From: Cyanobium sp. Cruz-8D1
GTDB taxonomy: Bacteria > Cyanobacteriota > Cyanobacteriia > PCC-6307 > Cyanobiaceae
Length of the DNA stretch: 64,000 nucleotides
Reading direction: 5' to 3'
Assembly (NCBI RefSeq): GCF_024345975.1
Contig: NZ_JAGQCD010000018.1
Location: 1 to 64,000, forward strand
Position numbers and translations under genes: made by a program. Of this stretch, positions 8,420 to 17,347 are shown piece after piece. Every line of letters starts with the position of its first letter. Within the stretch, counting starts at the first letter, position 1. Under the pieces are notes generated by a model that worked only from the letters and a program-made list of their open reading frames with translations, ran no database searches and was not told the DNA's origin.

Positions 8420-8506
8420 GGGCTGGCAGGCGAGGGCATGGCCCCAGAATTCCCTGACCGGGCCCCCCCGTTCCCTTCCCATGTGTCCCCGACGCCTCTG
8501 TCGCCC

Positions 8507-9241
8507 ATGGCCGATGCCGACCCCTCCGCCCTGGCGCTCCAGCCCCTGTTCCCGCTGGCCCTGGGCCGGGTGCAGCTGGCGCCCGATCCCCTCGACACCG
8601 CCCTGCTGCTGCAGCGTGTCCTGGCGTTGCGAGAGGAGGCCCCCAGCGAGGAGGGCGTGGCCTGGACCGGGGATGTGCGCGGCGCCGGGGAGCTGCACCA
8701 CGACCCCCTGTTCGCTCCCCTGATCGCCAGGCTGGCGGGCCATGCCTGGCCGTACCTCGAGGCGCTGGGGTTTGATCGCCGGCGGCTGGCGTTGCACGTG
8801 CAGCGCAGCTGGCCGGTGATCAGCGACGCCGGCGAGCAGGTGGGGCGGCATCACCACCCCAACGCCCACCTCAGCGCCGTCTACTACCTCAACGGCGACG
8901 GCTCCGGCCGTTGCGGCTGCCTGCGCCTGTTCGCGCCCCGGCAGGTGAATGAGCTGGTGCCGGGCCTGGCGTTGGGCCAGGACGGGCCGATCGACGCCAC
9001 GGCGGCCCTCAACCAACCTTGGTACGACGTGGCGCCCCGGGCGGGTCTTTTGCTGCTGTTCCCGTCCTCGGTCGACCATGCGGTGCTGCCGAGCGAGGAC
9101 CCCGACGACAGCCGCTTCTCGCTCAGCATCGACTTCGTGCTCACGGCCCCAGCGGCGGCGCCCCATCCGGGGGAGTACCTCGCCCCCCATCCCGGCCGCT
9201 GGCTGGCGATCGGGGAAGATGGCAAGGCGGCGGGAGCCTGA
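8507..9241 (+). CDS. Putative 2OG-Fe(II) oxygenase (TIGR02466-type)
   Basis: A 244-residue soluble protein that resembles the cyanobacterial and marine family of putative 2-oxoglutarate/iron-dependent oxygenases. The candidate iron ligands are in [17 protein letters not shown] (around residues 113-127) and in the later [12 protein letters not shown], with an Arg-containing segment [11 protein letters not shown] that would bind 2-oxoglutarate. The substrate is unknown. ATG at 8507 gives a normal N-terminus; the frame is open further upstream but runs antisense to the integrase remnant. A ferredoxin gene follows after 42 bp on the same strand, which may supply electrons (inference). Confidence 0.8.
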   Translation: MADADPSALALQPLFPLALGRVQLAPDPLDTALLLQRVLALREEAPSEEGVAWTGDVRGAGELHHDPLFAPLIARLAGHAWPYLEALGFDRRRLALHVQRSWPVISDAGEQVGRHHHPNAHLSAVYYLNGDGSGRCGCLRLFAPRQVNELVPGLALGQDGPIDATAALNQPWYDVAPRAGLLLLFPSSVDHAVLPSEDPDDSRFSLSIDFVLTAPAAAPHPGEYLAPHPGRWLAIGEDGKAAGA

Positions 9242-9283
9242 GCCGCCCCTGCCACCGCCGCCCCTCCCGGACTCCCATCCCCC

Positions 9284-9637
9284 GTGCCTGAGACCACCCC
9301 AGCGACCACCCCAGAACCGGCCATCTTCCAGATCAGCGCCAGCCTGAATGGTGTGTCCCACAACTTCTCCTGCCGCAGCGACCAGACGGTGCTCAACGCC
9401 GCTGAGGCCGCGGGGGTGCCCCTGCCCAGCTCCTGCTGCTCGGGGGTGTGCACCACCTGCGCCGCCTTGCTGCGTAGCGGCACGGTGCACCAGCCCGATG
9501 CCATGGGTGTGAAGGCCGAACTCCAGGCCAAGGGCTACGCCCTGCTCTGCGTGTCCTATCCGCGCTCCGACCTCGACCTGCTGGCCGGCCAGGAGGACAC
9601 CCTCTACGAGGCCCAGTTCGGTCAGTTCCAGAAGTGA
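9284..9637 (+). CDS. Plant-type [2Fe-2S] ferredoxin, divergent member
   Basis: A 117-residue soluble electron carrier. The cluster ligands fit the CxxxxCxxC pattern in [11 protein letters not shown], with the fourth Cys in [15 protein letters not shown]. An N-terminal extension of about 20 residues rich in Thr/Pro precedes the fold. It starts at GTG 9284. It differs from the photosynthetic ferredoxin at 45862-46161 ([10 protein letters not shown]) and is probably a specialised ferredoxin. It forms a tight group with the following two genes: the next gene starts inside its stop codon region (GTGA overlap). Confidence 0.9.
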   Translation: MPETTPATTPEPAIFQISASLNGVSHNFSCRSDQTVLNAAEAAGVPLPSSCCSGVCTTCAALLRSGTVHQPDAMGVKAELQAKGYALLCVSYPRSDLDLLAGQEDTLYEAQFGQFQK

Positions 9638-9843
9638 GCACCCTGGTGCCCCTGGAGCTGTGGCTCCAGGCCTCCCCCGGCCCGCTTCTGCCCCAGCTGC
9701 GTCAGGCGCTGGTGCGGGAGGCCCGCCGCCTGGCGGGTGCGGGCGCTGAGCCGCTGCGCTGGGCGATCACGGCGGTGGATCCCCGGCTCGGCCTGCGGCT
9801 TGAGGGCATCGTGGTGGGCCCGGCCCCGACCTCTGCTCCTTGA
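9634..9843 (+). CDS. Small conserved hypothetical protein
   Basis: A 69-residue protein (begins [20 protein letters not shown]) with no motif I can name. It starts at GTG 9634, overlapping the ferredoxin stop by 4 bp (GTGA), and its own stop overlaps the next start (TTGA). Such overlaps on both sides strongly support translation as part of an operon. The position between a ferredoxin and a DUF3326 gene seems familiar from other Synechococcus genomes, but I cannot assign a function. Confidence 0.7.
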   Translation: MSTLVPLELWLQASPGPLLPQLRQALVREARRLAGAGAEPLRWAITAVDPRLGLRLEGIVVGPAPTSAP

Positions 9844-10880
9844 GCGCGTCAGCCCCGCCCCTGACCACCCTGCTGGTGATTCCCACCGGGGTGGGCTGTG
9901 CCGTGGGCGGCTTCGCCGGCGACGGCCTGCCGGCGGCCCGGCTGCTGGCGGCGGCCAGCGGCTGCCTGATCACCCATCCCAACGTGATGAACGCCGCCTC
10001 CCTTTACTGGAACGACCGGCGCCTGCATTACGTGGAGGGCTGGAGCCTCGACCGCTTCGCCGCCGGTGAGCTGGCCCTCTCTCCGGTGCCCAGTCAGCGG
10101 GTGGGCGTGCTGCTGGACGCGGGCATCGAAGCGGAGCTGCTGCTGCGCCACCGCCAGGTGATCGACGCCTGCCGGGCCAGCCTGGGGCTGACGATCGGCC
10201 CGGTGCTCACCAGCGCGGTGCCCCTGGAGGTGAGCCTGGCGATCGGCGCCAGCGGCAGCAGCTGGGGCAGCCTGGGCCGCCCGGATGTCCTGCTGCGGGC
10301 CGGTGAACAACTGCTGGCCGCCGGGGCCACGGCCATCGCCGTGGTGGCCCGCTTCCCCGAGGATCCCGGCAGCGAGGCCGTGGCGGCCTACCGCCACGGC
10401 ACAGGCGTGGACGCCCTGGCTGGGGCGGAGGCGGTGATCAGCCACCTGCTGGTGCGCCATCTGGGGGTGCCTTGTGCCCATGCCCCCGCCCTGGCGCCGC
10501 TGCCGCCCGATCCCGGGCTGGATCCGCGGGCGGCCGCCGAAGAGTTGGGCCACACCTTCCTGCCCTGCGTGCTGGTGGGCCTGAGCCGGGCCCCATCCCT
10601 GCGGCCCGAACCGGCCAGCGGCAACGGGTTGCTGCATGGTGCCGATCTCGGCGCGGTGGTGGTGCCGGCCGGGGCCCTGGGGGGCGAGGCGGTGCTGGCC
10701 TGCGCCGAGCGGGGCGTGCCTGTGATCGCGGTGGAGGGCAATCCCTGCCTGCTCGAGGTGAGCGGCGCAGCCCTGGGGCTGGAGGTGATCCCGGCCGCCA
10801 GCTACGCGGAGGCGGCCGGTCTGGTGCTGGCCCTGCGCGAGGGTCTGGATCCGTCGGCGTTGCGGCGGCCGCTGGCCTGA
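9840..10880 (+). CDS. DUF3326 family protein
   Basis: A 346-residue soluble protein of a conserved cyanobacterial/plant family of unknown function. Recognisable features are LLVIPTGVGCAVGGFAGDGLPAARLL near the start (a Gly-rich loop, quoted in parts: LLVIPTGVG and GGFAGDG), SGCLITHPNVMNAASLYW, and a C-terminal half with NGLLHGADLG and ERGVPVIAVEGNPCLL. It starts at TTG 9840, overlapping the preceding stop by 4 bp. No signal peptide or membrane segment is evident. Last gene of the oxygenase-ferredoxin group. Confidence 0.82.
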   Translation: MSASAPPLTTLLVIPTGVGCAVGGFAGDGLPAARLLAAASGCLITHPNVMNAASLYWNDRRLHYVEGWSLDRFAAGELALSPVPSQRVGVLLDAGIEAELLLRHRQVIDACRASLGLTIGPVLTSAVPLEVSLAIGASGSSWGSLGRPDVLLRAGEQLLAAGATAIAVVARFPEDPGSEAVAAYRHGTGVDALAGAEAVISHLLVRHLGVPCAHAPALAPLPPDPGLDPRAAAEELGHTFLPCVLVGLSRAPSLRPEPASGNGLLHGADLGAVVVPAGALGGEAVLACAERGVPVIAVEGNPCLLEVSGAALGLEVIPAASYAEAAGLVLALREGLDPSALRRPLA

Positions 10881-10885
10881 GGGCC

Positions 10886-11392
10886 TCAGGGCTCGCCGAG
10901 GAAATCCCGCTTGCCGAGCTCCACACCGTTGTGGCGCAGGATGGCGTAGGCGGTGGTGACATGGAAGTAGACGTTGGGCAGCACGAAGAACAGCAGGAAG
11001 TTCTGACCGTTGAAATGGAAGGTCTCGCTGCGGATCGTCAACTCGATCGGCTTGGTTTCGCTGCCATCGATCTGCTCAGGCAAGAAGCCCTCCAGGCTGG
11101 CGAGGGTCGCCTCAACCCGGCTGATCAGCTCCGAGAAGCTGGCTTCGTTGTCCTCCATCGAGGCGCTTTCCTCACCGGCCAGCCGGGCCAGGCCGCGGCG
11201 GGCGATGTCGGTGGCGATCTGGACCTGGCGCACCAGGGGGAACATGTCGGGATAAAGGCGCGCCTGCAGCAGCACCGCCGGATCAATCCCTTTGGCTTCG
11301 GCGTGGGCGGCCGCCTTGGCGAGGATGGCGCTGAGGTTGCCCAGGCTGCGGGCCAGGGGCGGAACAGCCGCCTCGAACATCGAGAGGGACAT
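10886..11392 (-). CDS. DUF1993 family protein
   Basis: A 168-residue soluble, mostly helical protein (begins MSLSMFEAAVPPLARSLGNL; contains LYPDMFPLVRQVQIATD and a C-terminal VYFHVTTAYAILRHNGVELG). These are hallmarks of the DUF1993 family, which belongs to the DinB-like four-helix group, sometimes linked to metal or thiol chemistry. Function is unknown. It converges on the DUF3326 gene with a 5-bp gap and is divergent from the peroxiredoxin gene. Confidence 0.85.
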   Translation of the reverse strand: MSLSMFEAAVPPLARSLGNLSAILAKAAAHAEAKGIDPAVLLQARLYPDMFPLVRQVQIATDIARRGLARLAGEESASMEDNEASFSELISRVEATLASLEGFLPEQIDGSETKPIELTIRSETFHFNGQNFLLFFVLPNVYFHVTTAYAILRHNGVELGKRDFLGEP

Positions 11393-11577
11393 GGCTGGGG
11401 TGGTGGGCCGGGGGACTGGCGAGACGGACTTTAGGGCGGGTGTTCGGCTGGATTTAGGGAAACGATGAGCAGAAACACTCAGCCGGTTTCCACCCTTAGG
11501 CGGATCGAATATGAGTTAAGCTCCCTTCGATCGCTGCTCCGGGCGGCGCGTCGTCAAGTCGTTCTTCACACCTCCAC
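11393..11577. promoter_or_regulatory. Divergent promoter region of DUF1993 gene and peroxiredoxin
   Basis: This 185-bp gap lies between two divergent starts and should hold both promoters. It is less GC-rich toward the peroxiredoxin side (around 11500-11520, with a GAATAT that could act as a -10 element). No repeat or known operator was recognised. The peroxiredoxin ATG at 11578 has no obvious strong ribosome site. Confidence 0.3.
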
Positions 11578-12150
11578 ATGGCTTTCATCGAAAAGGTCCC
11601 CAGCGTCGTCTTCAAGACCCGTGTGCGCGATGAATCCGTGCCCGGCCCCAACCCTTTCCGCTGGCAGGACCTGAGCACCGATGACATCTTCAAGGGCAAG
11701 AAGGTCGTGGTGTTCTCCCTCCCCGGTGCTTTCACCCCCACTTGCTCCTCCAACCACCTGCCCCGTTACGAGGCTCTGCTCGAGGAGTTCAAGGGCCTGG
11801 GCGTCGACAGCATCGTCTGCGTGTCGGTCAACGATGCCTTCGTGATGTATCAGTGGGGCAAGCAGGTGGGTGCCGACAAGGTGTTCCTGCTGCCCGACGG
11901 CAACGGTGAGTTCACCCGCAAGATGGGCATGCTCGTCGAGAAGGGCAACCTGGGCTTCGGTGAGCGCTCCTGGCGTTATTCGATGCTCGTCAACGACGGC
12001 ACGATTGAAAAGATGTTCGTGGAGCCCGGGCTCGAGGACAACTGCCCCACCGACCCGTTCGAGTGCTCCGATGCCGACACCATGCTGGCCTACCTGAAGG
12101 GCACCGCTCCGGCCGGCGTCTCCGCCCCCAGCCGCGAGTTCGTCGGCTGA
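11578..12150 (+). CDS. Type II (Prx5-like) peroxiredoxin
   Basis: A 190-residue thiol peroxidase that reduces hydrogen peroxide and organic hydroperoxides. The peroxidatic Cys lies in [19 protein letters not shown], followed by the family pattern [20 protein letters not shown]. The C-terminal part has [19 protein letters not shown], with a second Cys. Length fits the family. It is a single-gene unit: a strong terminator follows 35 bp after the stop and the upstream gene is divergent. Likely defends against photosynthetic peroxide stress. Confidence 0.93.
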   Translation: MAFIEKVPSVVFKTRVRDESVPGPNPFRWQDLSTDDIFKGKKVVVFSLPGAFTPTCSSNHLPRYEALLEEFKGLGVDSIVCVSVNDAFVMYQWGKQVGADKVFLLPDGNGEFTRKMGMLVEKGNLGFGERSWRYSMLVNDGTIEKMFVEPGLEDNCPTDPFECSDADTMLAYLKGTAPAGVSAPSREFVG

Positions 12151-12184
12151 AGCCGCCACAGGGCTGGCCTGATCAAGCTCCATC

Positions 12185-12214
12185 CCCCGCTCCTTCTCCG
12201 GAGCGGGGTTTTTT
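12185..12214 (+). terminator. Rho-independent terminator of the peroxiredoxin gene
   Basis: A perfect 9-bp stem CCCCGCTCC / GGAGCGGGG (12185-12193 with 12200-12208) with a 6-nt loop is followed at once by six T residues (12209-12214). It sits 35 bp after the peroxiredoxin stop codon. Confidence 0.93.
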
Positions 12215-12228
12215 CATGCCCCGAATCG

Positions 12229-13390
12229 ATGCCGGTTCAGCGCCTCTGGGTCAGCATGATCCAACCGATGGTGGTGGCTGAGGCGGTGAAGCTGGAGACG
12301 GCAACCCCAACCTTTCGCTTCCGGCCCCTGGGTCCAGGTCGTTTCTTCGTTGCGGCGTTTCTGGCGTTCTGGCTGTGCGGCTGGCTGGCGGGAGAGGTCT
12401 TCGCCGTGTCGCTTCTCTGGAAGTTGCTCAGCACGTTTCTGACCACCGGTCAGGGGACGCTGCCGGCGACCCTGTTCCTGCTGGTCTGGGTCAGCTTCTG
12501 GAGTGTCGGTGGCGCCGCCGCCCTGCACCATCTGGTCGGAGGACCGGCTGAGCGTCGCGGCGGACGGGAGTCTGGAGCGATGGGTGCAGCTGGGACCCTT
12601 TCGCCACCGGCGTGCCCTGCCCCGCGGGGCTATCCGGCGTTTCCTGGTGCGTGATGGGGGTCTCGGTGGGGCGCTGGTGGCTGAGCTGCCCAGCCGCAGC
12701 CTTGAGCTCGCCCGGCTCGGCAGTCTGAGCCAGCGGCAGGAGGCCGCCGAGCAACTCAACCGGCTTCTGGGTCTGTCTCCGGAGGCGCTAGCCGATCAGC
12801 CCTCGGCCCCGGCCGTCCTGCCGGCGGGCTGGCAGGAGCTGACCCCCTCCTTCGGCAGTCCGCTGCTGGTGCCCGACCTGGCCCTGCGGCGGCGGCATCG
12901 CCTCGTCGTGGGCCTGATCAATCTGGTGCTCTGGGGCCTGCTGGCCTTGCTGGGGCGTGGCGGCTTCACCGGACCAGGGTTCTGGGCGATGGGGATTCCG
13001 CTGGCGCTTGTCGCTCTGCCCTGCGGCTGGGCCCAGGTGTGGCTGGCGTTCGGGCGCCTGGAATGGCGGCTGGAGTCGCGGCTGCTGGTTCTGCAGCGCC
13101 GCTTCGGCCATCGCCTGCGAACCCTGGGGGAAGCCCGGGTCCTGGAGCTGATCGAACGGGTCGATTCCGATGGGGATCGCTCCTATCGGTTGCAGGCCCC
13201 CCGGACCCCCGGGAAGCCCCTGCGGGTCGATCGCCACGCCAGTGATCCGTCCTCCCTGCGCCAGCTGGGGGCCTGGCTGGCGGCGCGCTCCCATGTGCCG
13301 TTCGAGGATCGGGTGCCCACCGAAGCGCAACGCCGGGAGCAACGGACCGCTGAACTGGACCGGGGCCGGCCGGGTGAAACAGCGGCCTGA
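12229..13390 (+). pseudogene. Membrane protein gene split by a one-base frameshift
   Basis: Two overlapping frames make one protein. The first (12229 onward) has a membrane helix FFVAAFLAFWLCGWLAG and reads FWSVGGAAALHHL. The second continues with WSEDRLSVAADGSLERWVQL and a further two membrane helices (LVVGLINLVLWGLLALL and MGIPLALVALP), ending at 13390. Inserting one base at CTGG, 12532-12535, would give HHLWSEDRL and join them, so one base appears lost. The frame-2 part alone has a possible in-frame start at 12503. The family is not one I can name; function unknown. It could also be a sequencing error. Confidence 0.7.
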
Positions 13391-13770
13391 CGACTGACCA
13401 AACCCAGGCCTTGTCTGCCGACAGATGGCCCGATCCGCCGGATTGGAGTCGACGACTTGTGCCGCCTGATGGAATCCCAGGCGATGGCCTTCGCCGCTTC
13501 GATGTGCCTGAGGCCAACCGGATCATCAGCCAGTGATGACAGCCATCGGCCCTTGCTCCCTGGTCAGCCGATTTAAACCTTCCTTCAACATCTCCGTGGG
13601 AGCCTTTCGATCTAGGCGCGAAAGGCAAGGCCGCAAGTGGTTGTTCTCCGGAGAGAAATGGCTAGGATTCTGTGGTAACTTCCTGGAAATTTGCCGCAGA
13701 CGTGCTCGATAACCATCCCGCTTCTGCCACAGATCAGCATCACCCCTCATGGAGATGGTGAACGGGTTCG
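13391..13770. other. 380-bp intergenic stretch with a short palindrome
   Basis: No gene is convincing here. It contains a near-palindrome TTCTCCGGAGAGAA at 13644-13657 and an AT-richer stretch around 13600-13740, in front of the decayed PAS-GGDEF-EAL gene; it is probably that gene's old promoter region. No riboswitch that I could recognise. Confidence 0.35.
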
Positions 13771-15236
13771 ATGGGTTTTTCGGGCACGTTTCCTTTCCTG
13801 CATCCGGTTCCCGGGATGCGACGGCTCAGAGAAGTGATCACCGATACCGAGAGAGCTCAAGAGCCTGCCCTTGACGCTCGCGCTCAGCCACTCACCACCG
13901 TTGTTGGACCTGTCGCCGCTGGCCTTGGGGCCTGGTCGGGGAGCCAGCTGATGTTCGAATCCTTGCCGGACCCCTTGCTTTTGCTGGTGCCCGAGAAGAG
14001 CCCCTCCGGCACGAGCATCAACGTTGTCTGCGTGTGGGCCAACGCTCCAGCCTGCGCCCTGCACGGCCGCACGCAGCAAGGGATGCTGGGGACGCGTCTG
14101 TTGGATGTTCAACCGTCCACCGGCCTCTTCACGCCTGGCCTGCTTGTCATGGAAACGGGGCAGGCTGTTGTTATCGAGGGGCTCGATGGGTCCGGCCATG
14201 GGGGCTCTCCCCAGGCACCCTGCCGAGATCCGCCTGTTTCTCGCCAACGGGCTTCTCTGCTGCCTCTGGTGGCAGGCCAGCCCTGGGAGGGAGATTCCGC
14301 CACAGTCCCGGCGGTGGCGGAGCGGCGCTATCGCCTGCTGACGCGTCACGCCTCCGATGGGGTCGTCGAAGTGGACAGCGATCATCCGATCGTCTGGGTC
14401 TCCGAGTCGATCGAAGCCAGGCTGGGCTGGACGGCCGCCGCCCTGCTTGGTAAGCCCGCCATCGCCTTTGTGCACCGGAACGAGCGTGGCCGGGCCCTGC
14501 GCGCTGGCCTCGGCCGTTCGTGCCAGGGTTCGTTCCAGGGGGATCTTCGGATCCTCTGTGCCGACGGGCGCTGGAGGCTTGGTGCTGTCCTTCCGTGACA
14601 TCCACGACCAGGTGAGGATCCGCGCCGAGCTGGAGCACAGCCTTCAGCACGACCCCATGACCGGCCTGGCTGTCCGCCGTGTCGCCCTGGATCGGATCCG
14701 ACGCGCCCTCGACGGGCTGGAGGGCACGGGGTCGACGCTGGCGGTGTTGAGCATCGGCGTGGACGGCCTCACCCAGGTCAACGATGCCCTCACCCAACCG
14801 GCCAGGTCACCGGCTATGAGGCTCTGGCCCGTTGGGTGCGACCCGATGGCATCGAAGTGGAACCGGGCAACTTCCTGCCCTGCGCCGCGTGCCGTGGTCT
14901 GATCTCACGCATCAGCCAGCAGATTCAGCCGCTGGCCTCCAGTGGGGTCCGTTGGTACGTGGATGATTTCGGCACCGGCTACTCGTCGATCAGCCATCTG
15001 CGCGATCGGCCGATCGCCGGGCTGAAGCTGGATCGCTCCTTCACCTGCGCCATGCGTGCCAGGGACACCAAGAGTCTGCGGCTGGCCCAGGCGCTGGTGG
15101 GGATGGCCGAAGGGCTGGAAAACGTCGAGGAGGCCCGCCTGCTCGCCTCCCAGGGCTGGCTGCATGGTCAGGGTTGGCTCTACGGCAAGGCGGCCCCCCG
15201 CGGCTGGGTCCCTCTCCGGTTCGGAACTGAACCCTC
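13771..15236 (+). pseudogene. PAS-GGDEF-EAL cyclic-di-GMP protein, degraded
   Basis: Three frame segments together resemble one multi-domain signalling protein. The first (13771 to about 14575) carries two PAS-like regions, including YRLLTRHASDGVVEVDSDHP and IEARLGWTAAALLG. The second (about 14575-14798) has the end of a PAS, then a coiled linker and GGDEF start: HDPMTGLAVRRVALDRIRRA. It jumps straight to the third, an EAL domain with TGYEALARWVRPDG, WYVDDFGTGYSSISHLRD, LKLDRSF and AEGLENVEEARLLASQGW. The GGDEF signature itself and about 90 residues of the EAL core are missing. With two frameshifts and large deletions, neither cyclase nor phosphodiesterase activity is expected. The 3' end abuts pyrF. 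Confidence 0.82.
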
Positions 15237-15989
15237 TCAGCCCGGAGCGGCGCAGAGTTCCGCGCAACAGGTCGCAAAAGCCACCGCTGGATCAGCGGCC
15301 CCGCTGATGGGTCGGCCGATCACCAGGTGGCTGGCTCCGGCCGCCACCGCCGCGGCCGGTGTCATCACCCGCTTCTGATCGGCCGCTGCGCTGCCGGCTG
15401 GGCGGATGCCGGGGGTCACCAGAGTGAAGGGCTGGGGATGGGCGGCCCGCAGGCCCGCCACCTCCCAGGGGGAGCATACCGCTCCGGTGAGGCCCGCCGC
15501 CGCTGCCATCGCGGCCAGCTGCGCCGCGTAGGCAGCCAGCGGCGTCGTGATGGCCAGTTCCTGCCGGAAGCGGTCGGGATCCCAGCTGGTCAGCACGGTC
15601 ACCGCCAGCAGGGTGGGGGCGCCGAGGCCCTCCTGGGCGGCCCCCTCCAGGGCCGCCATCTGGGCGGCGGCCAGGGCCTCACCGCCGGCGCCGGCGTGCA
15701 CCGTGATCAGCTCGGCCCCCAGGCGGGCGGCACTGCGGCAGGCGCCGGCCATGGTGGCGGGGATGTCGTGGAACTTCAGGTCCAGGAACACCCGCAGACC
15801 CCGCCCCCGCAGCTCCCGCACCACCTCTGGCCCGGCGGCGGTGAACAGCTCCAGGCCCACCTTCACCCAGCGCAGCGACGGGATTGCTGTCACCAGCGCC
15901 AGGGCCTCGTCGTTGGTGCCGCGGTCGAGGGCCAGGATGATCTGATCGGCGGGGTCGACCACCTCCGTGGTGCGTTCAGCGGCTGCCAT
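15237..15989 (-). CDS. pyrF: Orotidine 5'-phosphate decarboxylase
   Basis: A 250-residue enzyme for the last step of UMP synthesis, OMP to UMP plus CO2. The TIM-barrel signature with catalytic Lys/Asp is [16 protein letters not shown], preceded by [14 protein letters not shown], and the C-terminal phosphate-binding region is VTPGIRPAG and [14 protein letters not shown]. Its ATG overlaps the tyrS stop (TGATG at 15987-15991), so it is translated with tyrS. Confidence 0.96.
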   Translation of the reverse strand: MAAAERTTEVVDPADQIILALDRGTNDEALALVTAIPSLRWVKVGLELFTAAGPEVVRELRGRGLRVFLDLKFHDIPATMAGACRSAARLGAELITVHAGAGGEALAAAQMAALEGAAQEGLGAPTLLAVTVLTSWDPDRFRQELAITTPLAAYAAQLAAMAAAAGLTGAVCSPWEVAGLRAAHPQPFTLVTPGIRPAGSAAADQKRVMTPAAAVAAGASHLVIGRPISGAADPAVAFATCCAELCAAPG

Positions 15990-17296
15990 CAGGCCACCAG
16001 CCGCCGGAAGGTCTTTTTGCCGAGCTGCAGCACCTTGCCGGCCAATTCCTCCGGGCTGCTGAATTCCTGGTTCGGGTCGCTCAGCTTCTCGCCGTCCAGC
16101 TTCACGCCGCCGCCCTGGATCTGGCGCCGCCCTTCGCTGCTGCTGGCACAGACCTGCAGGGCGCTGAGCAGATAGAAGGCCTTCAGCGGAAAGGCCAGTC
16201 CCGCCAGGGAGGTCTCGGGCACGCTGTCCGCCTGGAGTCCGTCCCCTGCCCCCCCCGCTCCGGAGCGGCCGGCGGCCACCAGCCCGGCGGCATCGGCCTG
16301 GGCCTGGAGCGCTGCGTCGCGCCCATGGCGGGTGGCGGTGACCTCCAGGGCCATCGCCTTCTGTCGCTCCCGGGGCTCGGCAGGCAGCGCCGCCGTGTCC
16401 AGGTCGGTGAGCAGGGTGAGGTAGTCCTCCACCACCGCGTCCGGCACTTTCTCGAGCTTGGAATACATCGAGAGGGGATCTTCCGTCAGCCCCACCGTGT
16501 TGCCCAGGCTCTTGCTCATCTTCTGCACCCCATCAAGGCCCGGCAGGATCGGCAGCAGCAGGCCGAACTGGGGCCGCTGGCCGAAATGACGCTGCATGTC
16601 GCGTCCCATCGCCACGTTGAATTTCTGGTCGGTGCCGCCCAGTTCGAGGTCGGCCTGCACCGTCACCGAGTCGTACCCCTGCAGCAGGGGGTAGAGGAAC
16701 TCGTGCAGGCTGATGGGGGTTCCTGAGCCGTAGCGGTTGGCGAAGTCCTCCTTGGCCAGCATCTGGCCCACGGTGCTGATCCCCAGCAGCTCGATCACCT
16801 GCGGCAGATCCAGGCCCTTGAGCCACTCGGAGTTGCGCCGCACCTCCAGCCGGCCGGGGGTCTCGAAATCAAGCAGGGCGCGTTCGGGGGGTTGACCCTG
16901 GCCCAGCTGGGCCAGGTAGGTGGCGGCATTGGCCTCCACTGCCGCCGCGTCGAGCTGCACGCGGGTGCTGCTCTTGCCGGTGGGATCGCCGATGCGGGCC
17001 GTGAAGTCGCCGATGATCAGTACCGCCGTGTGGCCGGCGTTCTGGAAGGCCCGCAGCTTGCGGAACAGCAGGCTGTGACCCAGGTGGATGTCGCTGCCGG
17101 TGGGGTCGATGCCCAGCTTCACCCGCAGCGGCCGTCCCTGGTGCGCCGACTCCGCCAGCCTGGCCTCCAGGCGTTGGTCGGGGTCGGGATCCCGGCCGGC
17201 GGGAAACAGGTCAGCGATGGCCCGGGCCAGGGCTTCGGGCAGGGCCGCCAACGCCGTTGCTTCCGCCTGCTTCGCCTGGATTGCTTCGCCCATCAA
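15989..17296 (-). CDS. tyrS: Tyrosyl-tRNA synthetase
   Basis: A 435-residue class I aminoacyl-tRNA synthetase that charges tRNA-Tyr. The HIGH-type motif is HLGHS in [15 protein letters not shown], the KMSKS motif is intact in [15 protein letters not shown], and an S4-like RNA-binding domain forms the C-terminus ([18 protein letters not shown]). The N-terminal extension of about 35 residues is common in cyanobacterial TyrS. A Gly/Ala-rich insert ([13 protein letters not shown]) near residue 345 is loosely conserved sequence. It overlaps pyrF downstream. Confidence 0.96.
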   Translation of the reverse strand: MMGEAIQAKQAEATALAALPEALARAIADLFPAGRDPDPDQRLEARLAESAHQGRPLRVKLGIDPTGSDIHLGHSLLFRKLRAFQNAGHTAVLIIGDFTARIGDPTGKSSTRVQLDAAAVEANAATYLAQLGQGQPPERALLDFETPGRLEVRRNSEWLKGLDLPQVIELLGISTVGQMLAKEDFANRYGSGTPISLHEFLYPLLQGYDSVTVQADLELGGTDQKFNVAMGRDMQRHFGQRPQFGLLLPILPGLDGVQKMSKSLGNTVGLTEDPLSMYSKLEKVPDAVVEDYLTLLTDLDTAALPAEPRERQKAMALEVTATRHGRDAALQAQADAAGLVAAGRSGAGGAGDGLQADSVPETSLAGLAFPLKAFYLLSALQVCASSSEGRRQIQGGGVKLDGEKLSDPNQEFSSPEELAGKVLQLGKKTFRRLVA

Positions 17297-17347
17297 CGCC
17301 AGCCGCCTGCCTGGGGCGATGGTAGGCAGCCATGGAGCGCCGGTTGC

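Noticed and set aside
8237-8506. Longer N-terminus for the 2OG-Fe(II) oxygenase
   Set aside because: The upstream open frame runs antisense through the integrase N-terminus, and the family-like sequence begins at ATG 8507.
7287-8506. attC sites or a gene-cassette array beside the integrase
   Set aside because: I looked for imperfect palindromes with the attC core-site pattern and saw none; the flanking oxygenase gene looks like an ordinary chromosomal gene.
13391-13770. Cyclic-di-GMP riboswitch ahead of the GGDEF-EAL remnant
   Set aside because: I could not find the conserved GEMM sequence elements; only a short palindrome is present.
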